Assembly (NCBI RefSeq): GCF_010692325.1
Contig: NZ_JAAHHW010000037.1
Span: 1 to 58,564 of the forward strand
DNA: 58,564 nucleotides
Source: Moorena sp. SIO3I8
GTDB taxonomy: Bacteria; Cyanobacteriota; Cyanobacteriia; Cyanobacteriales; Coleofasciculaceae
Reading direction: 5' to 3'
The notes beneath the pieces were generated by a model. The model saw only the letters and a program-made list of their open reading frames with translations, was not told where the DNA came from and did not search any database. Positions 23,894 through 32,974 of this stretch are shown piece by piece (the first letter of the stretch is position 1; every line of letters begins with the position of its first letter). The position numbers and the translations under genes are program-made.

Positions 23894-25060
23894 ATGATTG
23901 ACAATTACCTTCTATACCAAGTCGGTGGTAGTCTAGCCAGTGATGCGCCTAGCTATGTAGAAAGACAAGGCGATATCCAACTCTATAACGCCTTAAAAAG
24001 GGGTGAGTTTTGTTATGTTATGGCTCCCCGACAAATGGGTAAGTCTTCTCTATCGGTGCGAATCAGACATCAACTACAACAAGAAGGTATAAGATGCAGC
24101 ACTATTGATATGACGCGCATCGGTAGCGAAATAATTACCCCAAATCAGTGGTACAAAGCAGTGGTGGCTGAGTTAGTACGAGGTTTCAAGTTATTCGGTG
24201 ACTTTAATTTCCAATCCTGGTGGCACCAGGAAGAGTATCTCTCACTGCTTCAGCAATTGAGTTATTTCCTGGAAGATATCCTGCTGGTCAAATTTCCTAA
24301 TGAACGAATTGTTATCTTCATTGATGAAATTGATACTATTATCAACTTACCTTTTCCCGTTGATGATTTTTTTGCCCTAATCCGATTCTGCTATAACCAA
24401 AGAGTAATTAATCCCAACTATAATCGCCTTGTCTTTGCTTTATTCGGGGTAGCTAAGCCAAGGGATTTGATGACTGGCAAAAAGCCGACACCGTTTAATA
24501 TCGGGAAAGCCATAGAACTAAATGGCTTTGAATTCGATGAAGCATATCCCCTTGCCAAGGGATTAGAGGAAACAGGGGGTAATGCTAAAACGATTCTCAA
24601 GGAGATACTGGCTTGGACAGGAGGACAACCTTTTCTGACCCAAAAACTATGTCAGTTGGTGGTAGACTCAGTAAAGGTCGGGTTGAGTATTCCTCCTGGT
24701 AATGAGGAATCTTGGGTTAGCAAAATCGTACATAATCAAATTATTGATAATTGGGAATCCCAGGATCAACCCGAACATTTGCGGAGCATCTCGGCTCGCC
24801 TTTTGAGTAATAATTTGACTAATAAATATTATGCTGATAAATTGCTGGGACTTTATCAGCAGATTTTAGCTGGAGATGATGTACCGATGGATAACAGCCA
24901 AGAGTGCAAGGAATTGCTGCTATCGGGTTTGGTGGTTAATCAACAAGGATGGCTGAGGCTGAACAACCCTATATATAAAGCAATTTTTAATGCTGAATGG
25001 GTTACCAAACAACTAGGGAATCTGCGTCCCTATGCTCAAAAGCTTGCCTCTTCCGGATAA
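23894..25060 (+). CDS. AAA-like P-loop ATPase (AAA_35 family)
   Basis: A 388-residue STAND-like NTPase. It begins YQVGGSLASDAPSYVERQGDIQLYNAL, the entry signature of the cyanobacterial AAA_35 family, followed by Walker A APRQMGKSS (residues 44-52), Walker B IVIFIDEIDTI (about 137-147) and the sensor-like GGQPFLTQKLCQLV near 240. The C-terminal winged-helix-like part ends LLLSGLVVNQQGWLRLNNPIYKAIF. This domain usually precedes WD40 repeats, TIR, caspase-like or CHASE2 domains; here it stands alone, so its effector must be another protein if it is a switch. It is followed by the GHL10 gene after 225 bases. Confidence 0.8.
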   Translation: MIDNYLLYQVGGSLASDAPSYVERQGDIQLYNALKRGEFCYVMAPRQMGKSSLSVRIRHQLQQEGIRCSTIDMTRIGSEIITPNQWYKAVVAELVRGFKLFGDFNFQSWWHQEEYLSLLQQLSYFLEDILLVKFPNERIVIFIDEIDTIINLPFPVDDFFALIRFCYNQRVINPNYNRLVFALFGVAKPRDLMTGKKPTPFNIGKAIELNGFEFDEAYPLAKGLEETGGNAKTILKEILAWTGGQPFLTQKLCQLVVDSVKVGLSIPPGNEESWVSKIVHNQIIDNWESQDQPEHLRSISARLLSNNLTNKYYADKLLGLYQQILAGDDVPMDNSQECKELLLSGLVVNQQGWLRLNNPIYKAIFNAEWVTKQLGNLRPYAQKLASSG

Positions 25061-25139
25061 AGTATGCTACACTATTAGTTTAAGCTGCTAAAACGCTAGC
25101 TATATCGTTTATCGCAGTTATGAGGTACGCTTCTCAACC

Positions 25140-25175
25140 TCAAAGTCCCCCTTATTAAGGGGGATTTAGGGTGAT
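25140..25175. repeat. Dispersed CCCCCTTATTAAGGGGG hairpin repeat
   Basis: TCCCCCTTATTAAGGGGGAT folds on itself and is followed by TTAGGG, the common cyanobacterial form of this repeat. A related copy (CCCCCCTTAGTAAGGGGGG) is at about 43900. It may act as a bidirectional terminator, or be neutral. Confidence 0.6.
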
Positions 25176-25285
25176 AATAGGTACCTTATGGGATATAGAA
25201 TTGCTATATATCTCGATTTTCGGCTTCAGCCGCTTAAAATAACTTAAAATAATGTCCCAAACTCTTGCTAGGCAAGAATTTGACG

Positions 25286-26590
25286 ATGTCGAATAAAAAT
25301 AATGAAAACAGTGGATGTGGATGCGCAAATATTCCTATTTCTCTAATCTTACTGGTTTTAGGCGGTGGTTATTGGTGGTTGAACCATCAAGGAGGTTTCG
25401 CCATGATTAGCAAATTACCTCAAAACCTACCAATAGCTATTCCTAAAAATCTACCAATAACTATTCCTGGATTAAATTCGACACCAGCCGAACCACAACC
25501 TTCGGCTCCTACTCAGCCTTCTGTAACCACTGCACCTTCCTTACCAAATTCGCCAATTGTTAAACCTAATCATCAGCCAGCTTCATCAACACCTCAAACA
25601 GCTCAAAAACCTCAAACACCTCAAACAGCTCAAAAACTTCAAAAACCTCAAACACCAATTGTTAAACCTAATCATCAGCCAGCATCACCAACAACTCAAA
25701 CTCCTTTGGATAAAAAAGCAATCAGAGGAATTTATATAAGTCGTTATAAGGTAACTAATAATGCTAGTGAAGAGAAGATTAGAAAACAAGTTCGTCATTA
25801 TCATTCTCAAGGAATTAATACGATTATTCATGGTGTATGGGGTAATATTTGTCCTATGTACACTAGTGAAGTGATGCAAAAAACGTTTGGTTATAAAAGT
25901 TGTCCTAATCAGTTTCGCGACCTCTGGTTAACTTGGCTAATTGATGAAGCACACAAACACGGCATGGAAGTTCATGCTTACTTTGAAAAAGGTATCAAAA
26001 TAGATAAAAATAGCCCGATTTTTGATTTAGCTATTGAACGAAAATGGGTTGTACCCGGCGTTGACCGCACCTATCCAGGAATCGAGCATTATATTCTTGA
26101 TGTAGAAATTCCTGAAGTTGCTAATTTTTTTAGAGATATTTTAGTAGAGTTTGTCCAAAAATATCCTAAAATTGATGCAGTCCAATGGGACGATTATCTG
26201 GGTTACCATGCCGAGTTGCCAGGTAAAGTAAATCGCACTAATAAGCTAACCGCTTTTTCACAAGAAATGATCGGTGCTATGAAACAAGCTAACCCAAAGG
26301 TTAGTTTTGATCTTTGTCATCATAATCCTTATTGGGCTAAAAAATATTTTGCTGCTGACTGGCCAAAATGGAATGTAGATCGAGTTTTTATTCAAGCTTA
26401 TAATGATAAAAATTTTACCAAAGAAGTAGATTATGCCGAAACCTATGATGGAATTGCTATTACTGATAAACAATTCCATCGCTTGCCAGAAATAGTTGCT
26501 AACAACAAAATTAAGGCTATTTTAGTATTTCCTGATCGGACAAATCCAGAAGACGTAGCGTCTAAGTTAAAGCAATTTTATGTTAAATAG
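25286..26590 (+). CDS. GHL10-type glycosyl-hydrolase-like lipid- or membrane-anchored protein
   Basis: About 434 residues from ATG 25286; a longer TTG start at 25265 is possible. Residues about 15-32 are a membrane anchor (ISLILLVLGGGYWWL), then a 100-residue Pro/Gln/Thr linker with repeated TPQTAQKPQ and KPNHQPAS segments, then a GHL10 (DUF187-like) barrel: AIRGIYISRYKVTN, INTIIHGVWG, HGMEVHAYFEKGI, DAVQWDDYLGYH, VSFDLCHHNPYW. The acidic pair in QWDDY is a candidate active site. The family is thought to act on cell-wall or surface glycans, but the substrate is unknown. The linker is encoded by low-complexity repeats. Confidence 0.75.
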   Translation: MSNKNNENSGCGCANIPISLILLVLGGGYWWLNHQGGFAMISKLPQNLPIAIPKNLPITIPGLNSTPAEPQPSAPTQPSVTTAPSLPNSPIVKPNHQPASSTPQTAQKPQTPQTAQKLQKPQTPIVKPNHQPASPTTQTPLDKKAIRGIYISRYKVTNNASEEKIRKQVRHYHSQGINTIIHGVWGNICPMYTSEVMQKTFGYKSCPNQFRDLWLTWLIDEAHKHGMEVHAYFEKGIKIDKNSPIFDLAIERKWVVPGVDRTYPGIEHYILDVEIPEVANFFRDILVEFVQKYPKIDAVQWDDYLGYHAELPGKVNRTNKLTAFSQEMIGAMKQANPKVSFDLCHHNPYWAKKYFAADWPKWNVDRVFIQAYNDKNFTKEVDYAETYDGIAITDKQFHRLPEIVANNKIKAILVFPDRTNPEDVASKLKQFYVK

Positions 26591-27106
26591 ACGTAAGCTC
26601 ATATAGCGTTTATCATAGGTATGATGTACAGAATTTCGGGATTTTAGGGAACAGGGAACAGGGAACAGGGAACAGGCAAGAGAGAAGAAAGAAGAGGGAA
26701 GAGGGAATAGGGAATAGGGAATAGGGAATAGGGAATAGCGATGGGCTGCATCAAGAGGTGCGACCCGTGGCGAATTTAATTCTTAATAGGTCAAGCGCAC
26801 CTAACAGGGAATCAACGTCAAAGAAGACTATACCTCATAACTGGCATAAACGCTATATAGCGATTTTTAATTAGGTGAGGTACAAATTTTTTGGTATTTT
26901 AGGGAGCAGGGAGCAGGGACTGAGGCCGTAGGCCAGGCTACGCGAAAGGAGCAATCAATTCATAAGAGGGAAGTCGGAAGTTGAAAGTCGGAAGTGGTAA
27001 AAAAATTTATGTACCTCATTAGAATAGAAATGCTATAGTAGTCGAAGTAAAGGTTAAAACATATTTCTGTTCCCTATTCCCAGATCCGCTGTTCCCTGTT
27101 CCCTAG
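26591..27106. repeat. Intergenic repeat block GGGAACA / GGGAATA
   Basis: Tandem GGGAACA (26648-26670) and GGGAATA (about 26700-26740) heptamers, a copy of GGTGCGACCCGTGGCGAATT (about 26756-26775), a GGCCGTAGGCCAGGCTACGC module (about 26932) and GTTCCCTATTCCC pieces at 27065-27105. No gene is seen. GGGAACA-type units also occur inside cobN as coding sequence. Confidence 0.85.
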
Positions 27107-30100
27107 CTATACAATGCCAAAATTTTCTCCTTCAATCACTGCTTCTGCTTGTAATGCGATCGCTCTCAATTTCTCTAAGGTCTCTGGTGCAACTGACTGC
27201 CACAATCCCCGCTGATTAGCTTCCAGTAACCGTTCTGCCATATCTCGCAATGCCCATGGATTCTTTTGTTGGACAAACTCTTGGACGTCTGGGTCAAATA
27301 AATACCCCTGAGCTACTCCTTGATACATATGGTCTGCGACACAATTAGCGGTAGCATCATAGGCAAACAAATAATCTACCGTTGCTGCCATTTCAAATGC
27401 TCCCTTGTAACCATGGCGCATCACTCCCTCAATCCACTTAGGATTCACGACACGAGAACGGTACACTCGGGCAATCTCTTCCTTTAGCTGTCGAACTTTG
27501 GGCTTTTCAGGGATAGAATTATCACCAAAGTAGGTTTGAGGATTTTTGCCAGTTAACCCCCGCACCGCTACGGTTAACCCCCCCTGAAACTGGTAATAAT
27601 CATCTGAATCGAGTAAATCATGTTCCCGATTATCCTGATTGTGTAATACAATTTGCATCTGTTTCAGACGCTGCTCAAAGGCTTCTGGGGCTCCCTTGGG
27701 GGAAGATGAGCTGTAGGCGTAACTACTCCAGTTAATGTAAGCGCGAGCTAAATCCTGCTCATCTTGCCAGTTTTGAGATTCAATCAAACCCTGTAACCCG
27801 GCACCATAGGCTCCTGGTTTTGAGCCAAAGATGCGGTAGTGCGATCGCATTTGGGCTTGGGACTGACTCAACCCTACCTGTAACCAATCGTCTGTTTCCT
27901 GTTTCACCTGGGCTGCTAGAGGATTGTCTGATGGTGATTCATCCAGGCTTGCCACAGCAACTACTGCATTGTGAAATAGGTCGATTAAATTGGGGAAACT
28001 ATCTCTAAAGAAGCCAGAGATGCGCAGGGTCACATCCACTCGGGGACGTTGTAACACAGACACTGGCAATATTTCAAAGTCTACCACCCGCCGTGAGGAC
28101 CCATCCCAAATCGGTCGCACTCCCAACAACGCTAGAGCTTCGGAAATATCATCTCCCCCGGTACGCATGGTCGATGTGCCCCATACGGAAATTCCTAGGG
28201 TTTTGGGATACTCACCATTTTCCTGGGTATAGCGCTCCACTAGCACCTCAGCTGCCTTTCTGCCTACATCCCACGCTGTTTCTGTGGGTATGGCACGGAT
28301 ATCAACAGAGTAAAAATTCCGACCTGTGGGCAGAACATCCGGTCGTCCTCTAGTCGGCGCACCAGATGGCCCACTCGGTACATATCTCCCCTCTAATCCC
28401 CGTAACAATTGGGTAAGTTCTTGATTAGTTTGTTGTAGTGCTGGTAAAAGGCGATCGCGTATCCAATCTAATTCTTGTTTTGTTGTTTTAGTAATCGGTA
28501 ATCGATCATCAGTAATCGCTAATGGATAATTAGTGATGATTTGTTCTACTAATTTAGACGCTTCTTCTTCTAATACTTCAACCAAATCACCAACAGTATA
28601 TTTACCACTATAGCATTCCTCTGTTCCCTGTTCCTTATTCTCTGTTCCCTGTTCCCTTTCTATACTGCTTTTTGCTATCTCCTTAACCACTGAAAACTCT
28701 TCCGTTAGGGGGTCAAAACCCCAACCTAAATCCTGAGCTAAAGCACGAGTTAAGCCGATGCGATTCTTTCCTGGATGACGAGCAATTGCTACTATTAAAT
28801 CCTGCAATTGACGTCCTTGGGGACATTGACTAAAGACATGTAATCCATCTCGAATTTGAGCTTCTTTCAATTCACAAAGATAAGCATCAATTTGATTAGT
28901 AATTTCCGATTCTCCAGCTTCGATGTCGTCTACTTCAATCCCCAAATCTTCGTGCAAGTGCTCATCAAGGATAAGTCTAACAATGCGATCGCGAATAATT
29001 GGCAAGCGAGACAAATCCAAACTCTGCGCTTCATAATACTCATCAACCAATCCCTCCAACTGTTGCAGAGGACCATAAAGTTCAGCACGAGTCATGGGAG
29101 GGGTTAAATGATCAATAATCACCCCTTGAGCGCGACGCTTTGCTTGAGCACCCTCCCCCGGATCATTGACAATAAATGGATACAAATGAGGCATGGCTGC
29201 CAACGCTACTTCTGGATAACAGCACTCTGACAAGGCCACACTCTTACCCGGTAACCACTCCAAATTCCCATGCTTGCCCACATGAACAATTGCTTGGGCA
29301 CCAAAACACTTCCGCAACCAATAATAAAATGCCAAATACCCATCAGTGGGTTCCAAATCGGGAGCATGATAATTCAAAGCTGGGTCAAGATCATAACCCC
29401 GAGAGGGTTGAATCCCTACAAACACATTTCCCAACTGAATCCCTGAAATGGGAAATCCCGAAATCTCGGTTATCTCTCCCTGGCCATTTTTGCGGTCTTT
29501 ACCGTTAAGATCAAACTCTCCCCAACGCTCACGGATTCCCTTTTGAACCCCTATCGGTAACCCTTGAAAATAGTCCCAATACTCCTGCCAACTCAACTCC
29601 TGTCGTACCAAACGTAACTGCCATCCTTCCGGATCATTGGTCACCCCAGCGGTCAACCACTCAATCAACTCATCCCCAGTTTCCGGAATCTTCTCAACCC
29701 AATACCCAGCATCCCGTAACCCTTTTAAAATCTCCACACAACTGGCCGGGGTATCTAATCCTACGCCATTGGCCAGCCTGCCATCTCGATTGGGGTAATT
29801 CGCTAAAATCAGAGCAACCTTTCTCTGATTCGGTAGGGTTTGCCGTAACCGTAGCCAATTCATGGCTAAATCTGCTACAAACTGAATGCGATCGCATACT
29901 GGTTCATAAACCACCACATCCGTTTCCAGAGCAGGATTCCACCGTTGCGCCGACTTAAAGGAAATCGCACGACTAATAATTCGCCCATCCACCTCTGGCA
30001 ACGCCACATTCATGGCAGTATCCCTAGGCATCAATCCCTGAAACCCAGACTCCCACTGTTCCACCGTGCCACTACTTAAAATAACCTGCAACACAGGCAC

Positions 30101-31429
30101 ATCCAGCCCTTCCCACAACTCCAACTGATGTACCTCAGCATCCAACTTAGCCACCGAGAAACTAGTCGTATTCAGCAACACTGCGATCGCGTAGCGTGAG
30201 CAAAGCTCAATCGCACTACTAGAGCTATCGGGAGTTTGGAAATAGCCTAACAATTCCCTTTGTACCTCTAGATCCCGTAAAGAAGACACAAACACTGGCA
30301 CCGGTTCCAAGCCCCGTTCTACCAAAGCCTGACATAACCCATCAATCGGTGCTGTATTTCCCGCTAAGTAATGGGCACGGTAGAACAGGATACCTACTTT
30401 AAGATTGCCAGCAGCTTGAAGGTTAGCAGGTTGAAGGTTTGTTTTGGTTGAAGGTTGTTTGGTTGAAGGTTGAAGGTTTATGTTGGTTGAAGGTTGTTTG
30501 GTTGAAGGTTGAAGGTTTGTTTTGGTTGAAGGTTGAAGGTTGGTTTTGGTTGAAGGTTGAAGGTTTGTTTTGGTTGAAGGTTGTTTGGTTGTTTGCCTTT
30601 GGCCTTCGAGTAGGGTAGGTTGTTCGCCCTTGGTGTTGCCTTCGGGTAGGTTATTTGGTTCCTGGTTATCCTCCCAACCTTGGCCAATAGGCCACGCTTT
30701 CGGCAAAGCCGACGCTGCGCGAACGCGAACAACCTTCAACCTGCTAACCTTCAACTTTTCAACCAACCTGCTAACCTTCAACCTGTTAACCTTCAACCTG
30801 TTAACCTTCAACCTGCTAACCTTCAACCTGCTAACCTTCAACCTGCTAACCTTCAACTTGCTAACCTTTATGCCCGATTGCCATGGATAAACCCCAACCC
30901 GAGGCACAGGTTTGGGTGGTGGTGGATTATTGGTTTGCTCCAGGCATACATCTGCCACAAATTTCAGAGCATTAGTGAAATTCTCAACACCGCCTTCTGT
31001 AAAGTAGCGCCATAATTGATTCACTATCGGAATAGTTTCTGTGGAGTGACTAGTTAAGGTAGGATCTGGTCGGTCATCTCCTGGTAAAACCAATAATGTA
31101 GCGCCAGTTTGTTCTACTGTTTCTTTCACCACTTCTAAGCCATAGGACCAGTAGGAGCGTCCACCCAATAATCTGATAATGATAATCCGTGCTTTGGCTA
31201 AAATATCCTCAGCATAGGTATCAATGGTTAGTTGTTGCTGCAACTGCAACAAGTTAGCGACTCGGATAGCTGGGAAATCTGGGGGAAGTTGGGATACTGA
31301 TGCGGCTAGGGTTTGGATATCGGTGTCAGCAGCAGTGAGGAAAATAATCGGTGCTGGGGTTTGTTCGATGAAGATAACCCCTTCAGCTTCAGGGTTCCAT
31401 CCTCCCGGAGTTGCGGCGATGCGATGCAT
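27107..31429 (-). CDS. cobN: Cobaltochelatase subunit CobN with repeat-derived insertions
   Basis: A 1440-residue CobN-type chelatase. Landmarks are SGTVEQWESGFQGLMPRDTAM, KVALILANYPNRDGRLANGVGLD, YHAPDLEPTDGYLAFYYWL, VHVGKHGNLEWLPGK, and the late CobN/BchH signature YVPSGPSGAPTRGRPDVLPT. It inserts cobalt (with ATPase partners) into the corrin ring; cyanobacterial CobN proteins are about 1250 residues. The excess comes from a block at residues about 187-341 (KVSRL repeats, then QPSTKTNL repeats) and a shorter block around residues 935-985 (REQGTENKEQGTE and NYPLAITDDRLPITK). Both lie between conserved regions and keep the frame. No B12 riboswitch was recognised upstream. Confidence 0.93.
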   Translation of the reverse strand: MHRIAATPGGWNPEAEGVIFIEQTPAPIIFLTAADTDIQTLAASVSQLPPDFPAIRVANLLQLQQQLTIDTYAEDILAKARIIIIRLLGGRSYWSYGLEVVKETVEQTGATLLVLPGDDRPDPTLTSHSTETIPIVNQLWRYFTEGGVENFTNALKFVADVCLEQTNNPPPPKPVPRVGVYPWQSGIKVSKLKVSRLKVSRLKVSRLKVNRLKVNRLKVSRLVEKLKVSRLKVVRVRAASALPKAWPIGQGWEDNQEPNNLPEGNTKGEQPTLLEGQRQTTKQPSTKTNLQPSTKTNLQPSTKTNLQPSTKQPSTNINLQPSTKQPSTKTNLQPANLQAAGNLKVGILFYRAHYLAGNTAPIDGLCQALVERGLEPVPVFVSSLRDLEVQRELLGYFQTPDSSSSAIELCSRYAIAVLLNTTSFSVAKLDAEVHQLELWEGLDVPVLQVILSSGTVEQWESGFQGLMPRDTAMNVALPEVDGRIISRAISFKSAQRWNPALETDVVVYEPVCDRIQFVADLAMNWLRLRQTLPNQRKVALILANYPNRDGRLANGVGLDTPASCVEILKGLRDAGYWVEKIPETGDELIEWLTAGVTNDPEGWQLRLVRQELSWQEYWDYFQGLPIGVQKGIRERWGEFDLNGKDRKNGQGEITEISGFPISGIQLGNVFVGIQPSRGYDLDPALNYHAPDLEPTDGYLAFYYWLRKCFGAQAIVHVGKHGNLEWLPGKSVALSECCYPEVALAAMPHLYPFIVNDPGEGAQAKRRAQGVIIDHLTPPMTRAELYGPLQQLEGLVDEYYEAQSLDLSRLPIIRDRIVRLILDEHLHEDLGIEVDDIEAGESEITNQIDAYLCELKEAQIRDGLHVFSQCPQGRQLQDLIVAIARHPGKNRIGLTRALAQDLGWGFDPLTEEFSVVKEIAKSSIEREQGTENKEQGTEECYSGKYTVGDLVEVLEEEASKLVEQIITNYPLAITDDRLPITKTTKQELDWIRDRLLPALQQTNQELTQLLRGLEGRYVPSGPSGAPTRGRPDVLPTGRNFYSVDIRAIPTETAWDVGRKAAEVLVERYTQENGEYPKTLGISVWGTSTMRTGGDDISEALALLGVRPIWDGSSRRVVDFEILPVSVLQRPRVDVTLRISGFFRDSFPNLIDLFHNAVVAVASLDESPSDNPLAAQVKQETDDWLQVGLSQSQAQMRSHYRIFGSKPGAYGAGLQGLIESQNWQDEQDLARAYINWSSYAYSSSSPKGAPEAFEQRLKQMQIVLHNQDNREHDLLDSDDYYQFQGGLTVAVRGLTGKNPQTYFGDNSIPEKPKVRQLKEEIARVYRSRVVNPKWIEGVMRHGYKGAFEMAATVDYLFAYDATANCVADHMYQGVAQGYLFDPDVQEFVQQKNPWALRDMAERLLEANQRGLWQSVAPETLEKLRAIALQAEAVIEGENFGIV
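28490..28672 (-). repeat. Two small repeat-derived coding insertions in cobN
   Basis: TCTGTTCCCTGTTCC copies (about 28618-28666) are the complement of the GGGAACA family and read REQGTENKEQGTE. Next to them TAATCGGTAATCGATCATC (about 28491-28545) resembles the TAATCAGTAATTAGG cluster at 23401 and reads NYPLAITDDRLPITK. Both are in frame between conserved CobN segments. Confidence 0.7.
30409..30871 (-). repeat. Large in-frame repeat block inside cobN
   Basis: On the plus strand: GGTTGAAGGTTTGTTTT arrays (30418-30590), a GGCCTTCGAGTAGGG segment, one TTGGCCAATAGGCCACGC module with a GCAAAGCCGACGCTGCGCG extension (30683-30725), and CAACCTGCTAACCTT 15-mers (30730-30870). Read on the minus strand as KVSRL units, then WPIGQGWEDN, then QPSTKTNL units. 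The 15-mers match the noncoding array at 12684-12955. Confidence 0.9.
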
Positions 31430-31511
31430 AGTTTAGGGTGCGATTCGTTGATTCTAAATGAGTCTATTGGACTCAGGGAGAGATGGCAAGGCTCTAGGTG
31501 TTGTAACTCGT

Positions 31512-31568
31512 TAATAATCTCCAGGTTTTACCTGCCCATTGTCACCCTTTTAACATGGCTAGGGATGG
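31512..31568. repeat. Direct repeat, copy A (flanks the Abi_C gene)
   Basis: 57 bases that match 32849-32905 without gaps in 50 positions; shared cores are TAATAATCTCCAG, GCCCATTGTCACCCT and GCTAGGGATGG. It lies just downstream of the Abi_C gene and upstream of cobN. Confidence 0.85.
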
Positions 31569-31700
31569 TTGGGGTTTGGTGTGATTGTCAGGCACCAGGA
31601 TGTTGAAGAGCGGGTGATGGTGATCGTCTCATGTCTGCTTTTGCAGCCAGGGGTCGGGGGTGACTCTCTGACTGAGTTTAATTAGCTATTGCATTGGGTT

Positions 31701-32672
31701 TTAATTGTTAGGTTTGTTGTTTTTCTGCATTTGATACTCCTTTGTTGCAAATAGAAAGTGGCATAGTGTTTTAGCCGAATTAACTGCTAGTCTGGCATGA
31801 TGTTCCGACGGTTGATAGGATCTGGCGTGAGCATCGCTCATGTTATTTCGCAAAGTAGCCAAGCCATTAACTATCTTTGTTAGACCATTGAGAATTTCCT
31901 TTAAACACTTTGCAAGGTTTTCCTGTCCTGGAGAAAGATTAAGGTGTTTTTGAACTCTCTTATACCGTTCAGGTAAGTTTACCTTATAGTCCGATGGATT
32001 AGGATCAAACTCTTGTTCGATTGCCAACAAAACTGCCTCAACGAGAGAGCGTGCGTTAGTGATTGCACCATCAAAATCACTTTTAGCAATCTTATCGTCA
32101 CATTTACTGATTTGCTCATCAATAAAAATATGTGTTACTTTCTGCGAATTTTCATAAGGATGTGATAATTCAATTTGAGAACCATCCAATTTAGAAACAT
32201 CCCATTTGTTGTTTCCTGAAGATTGTAGTTTATAATTATCAAATTCAAGATATTTGTTAAGAAGTTCGACTGCCTCTTTATTATCACTTCCTTCTTTCCA
32301 AAAATGACGAGGATCAATAGCCGCGAGCAGGATATCTTTCATGATTAGCTTATCGTTAAACTCACGTAACTTCTCCTCAGCGTATTTCTTACGTGCAGGA
32401 AAACCTCGACCGTATTCATCGTTCGAACCAAATTGGTTAAAAAATTCAACCAATTGGGGACCACTTCGAGAGGGTGAACAATTTCCATCACCTGTAATGA
32501 TATCACGAAGAACTAATATGGTTTCTTTTAATAATTTCACGCTTAAATCAACCTTTAAAACCTGATTACACAATTCTAAAGTACAGGTCATAGCAAGGAA
32601 TATGCCACGATTGCTGCTACCTTCGATCACTATTCGCTGTGGTGAACAGTGTGGGAATCTTTCGTTATACAT
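31701..32672 (-). CDS. Abortive-infection family protein (Abi_C domain)
   Basis: About 323 residues. The C-terminal third has the Abi_C pattern: FDGAITNARSLVEAVLLAI, LPERYKRVQKHLNLSP, LKEILNGLTKIVNGLATLRN, SDAHARSYQPSEHHARLAVNSAKTL. The N-terminal part has LLKETILVLRDIITGDG and GPQLVEFFNQFG. Such proteins are linked to phage-induced growth arrest. The start is uncertain: ATG 32672 or a later ATG at 32591 are both possible and no ribosome binding site decides it. It sits next to a restriction-modification pair and between 57-bp direct repeats, so it looks like a separately acquired defence gene. Confidence 0.75.
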   Translation of the reverse strand: MYNERFPHCSPQRIVIEGSSNRGIFLAMTCTLELCNQVLKVDLSVKLLKETILVLRDIITGDGNCSPSRSGPQLVEFFNQFGSNDEYGRGFPARKKYAEEKLREFNDKLIMKDILLAAIDPRHFWKEGSDNKEAVELLNKYLEFDNYKLQSSGNNKWDVSKLDGSQIELSHPYENSQKVTHIFIDEQISKCDDKIAKSDFDGAITNARSLVEAVLLAIEQEFDPNPSDYKVNLPERYKRVQKHLNLSPGQENLAKCLKEILNGLTKIVNGLATLRNNMSDAHARSYQPSEHHARLAVNSAKTLCHFLFATKEYQMQKNNKPNN

Positions 32673-32848
32673 TAGGCTAACACACTCAAAGAAGGGCGGC
32701 AAGGTCTCGGACTTTTTACAACTGAATAACGGTGATAGTAAAGTTTACTCTACCCTGATACTGGGGTGACAGGATTACTGCTACAGTAGCGAATAGTTGT
32801 AAAGCGGGGTAAAAAGGTGGTAACTGGGAGCCTAACTGGGAATTCCTA

Positions 32849-32905
32849 TAATAATCTCCAGCTTCTACATGCCCATTGTCACCCTGTTAAAACCGCTAGG
32901 GATGG
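32849..32905. repeat. Direct repeat, copy B (flanks the Abi_C gene)
   Basis: Partner of 31512-31568 in the same orientation (50 of 57 identical). The 1.28 kb between the copies contains only the Abi_C gene. Confidence 0.85.
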
Positions 32906-32974
32906 CCTAGGTATTTTTGGGATTTGTCCTTCAAAGCAACCTACCAATCGGCATGATCATACCGAATTATTGAG

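Noticed and set aside
30570-30890. Plus-strand open frames rich in NLLTF
   Set aside because: Antisense shadows of the repeat block inside cobN.
31430-31700. Cobalamin riboswitch upstream of cobN
   Set aside because: No B12-box or matching paired elements could be recognised; the region instead carries a direct repeat.
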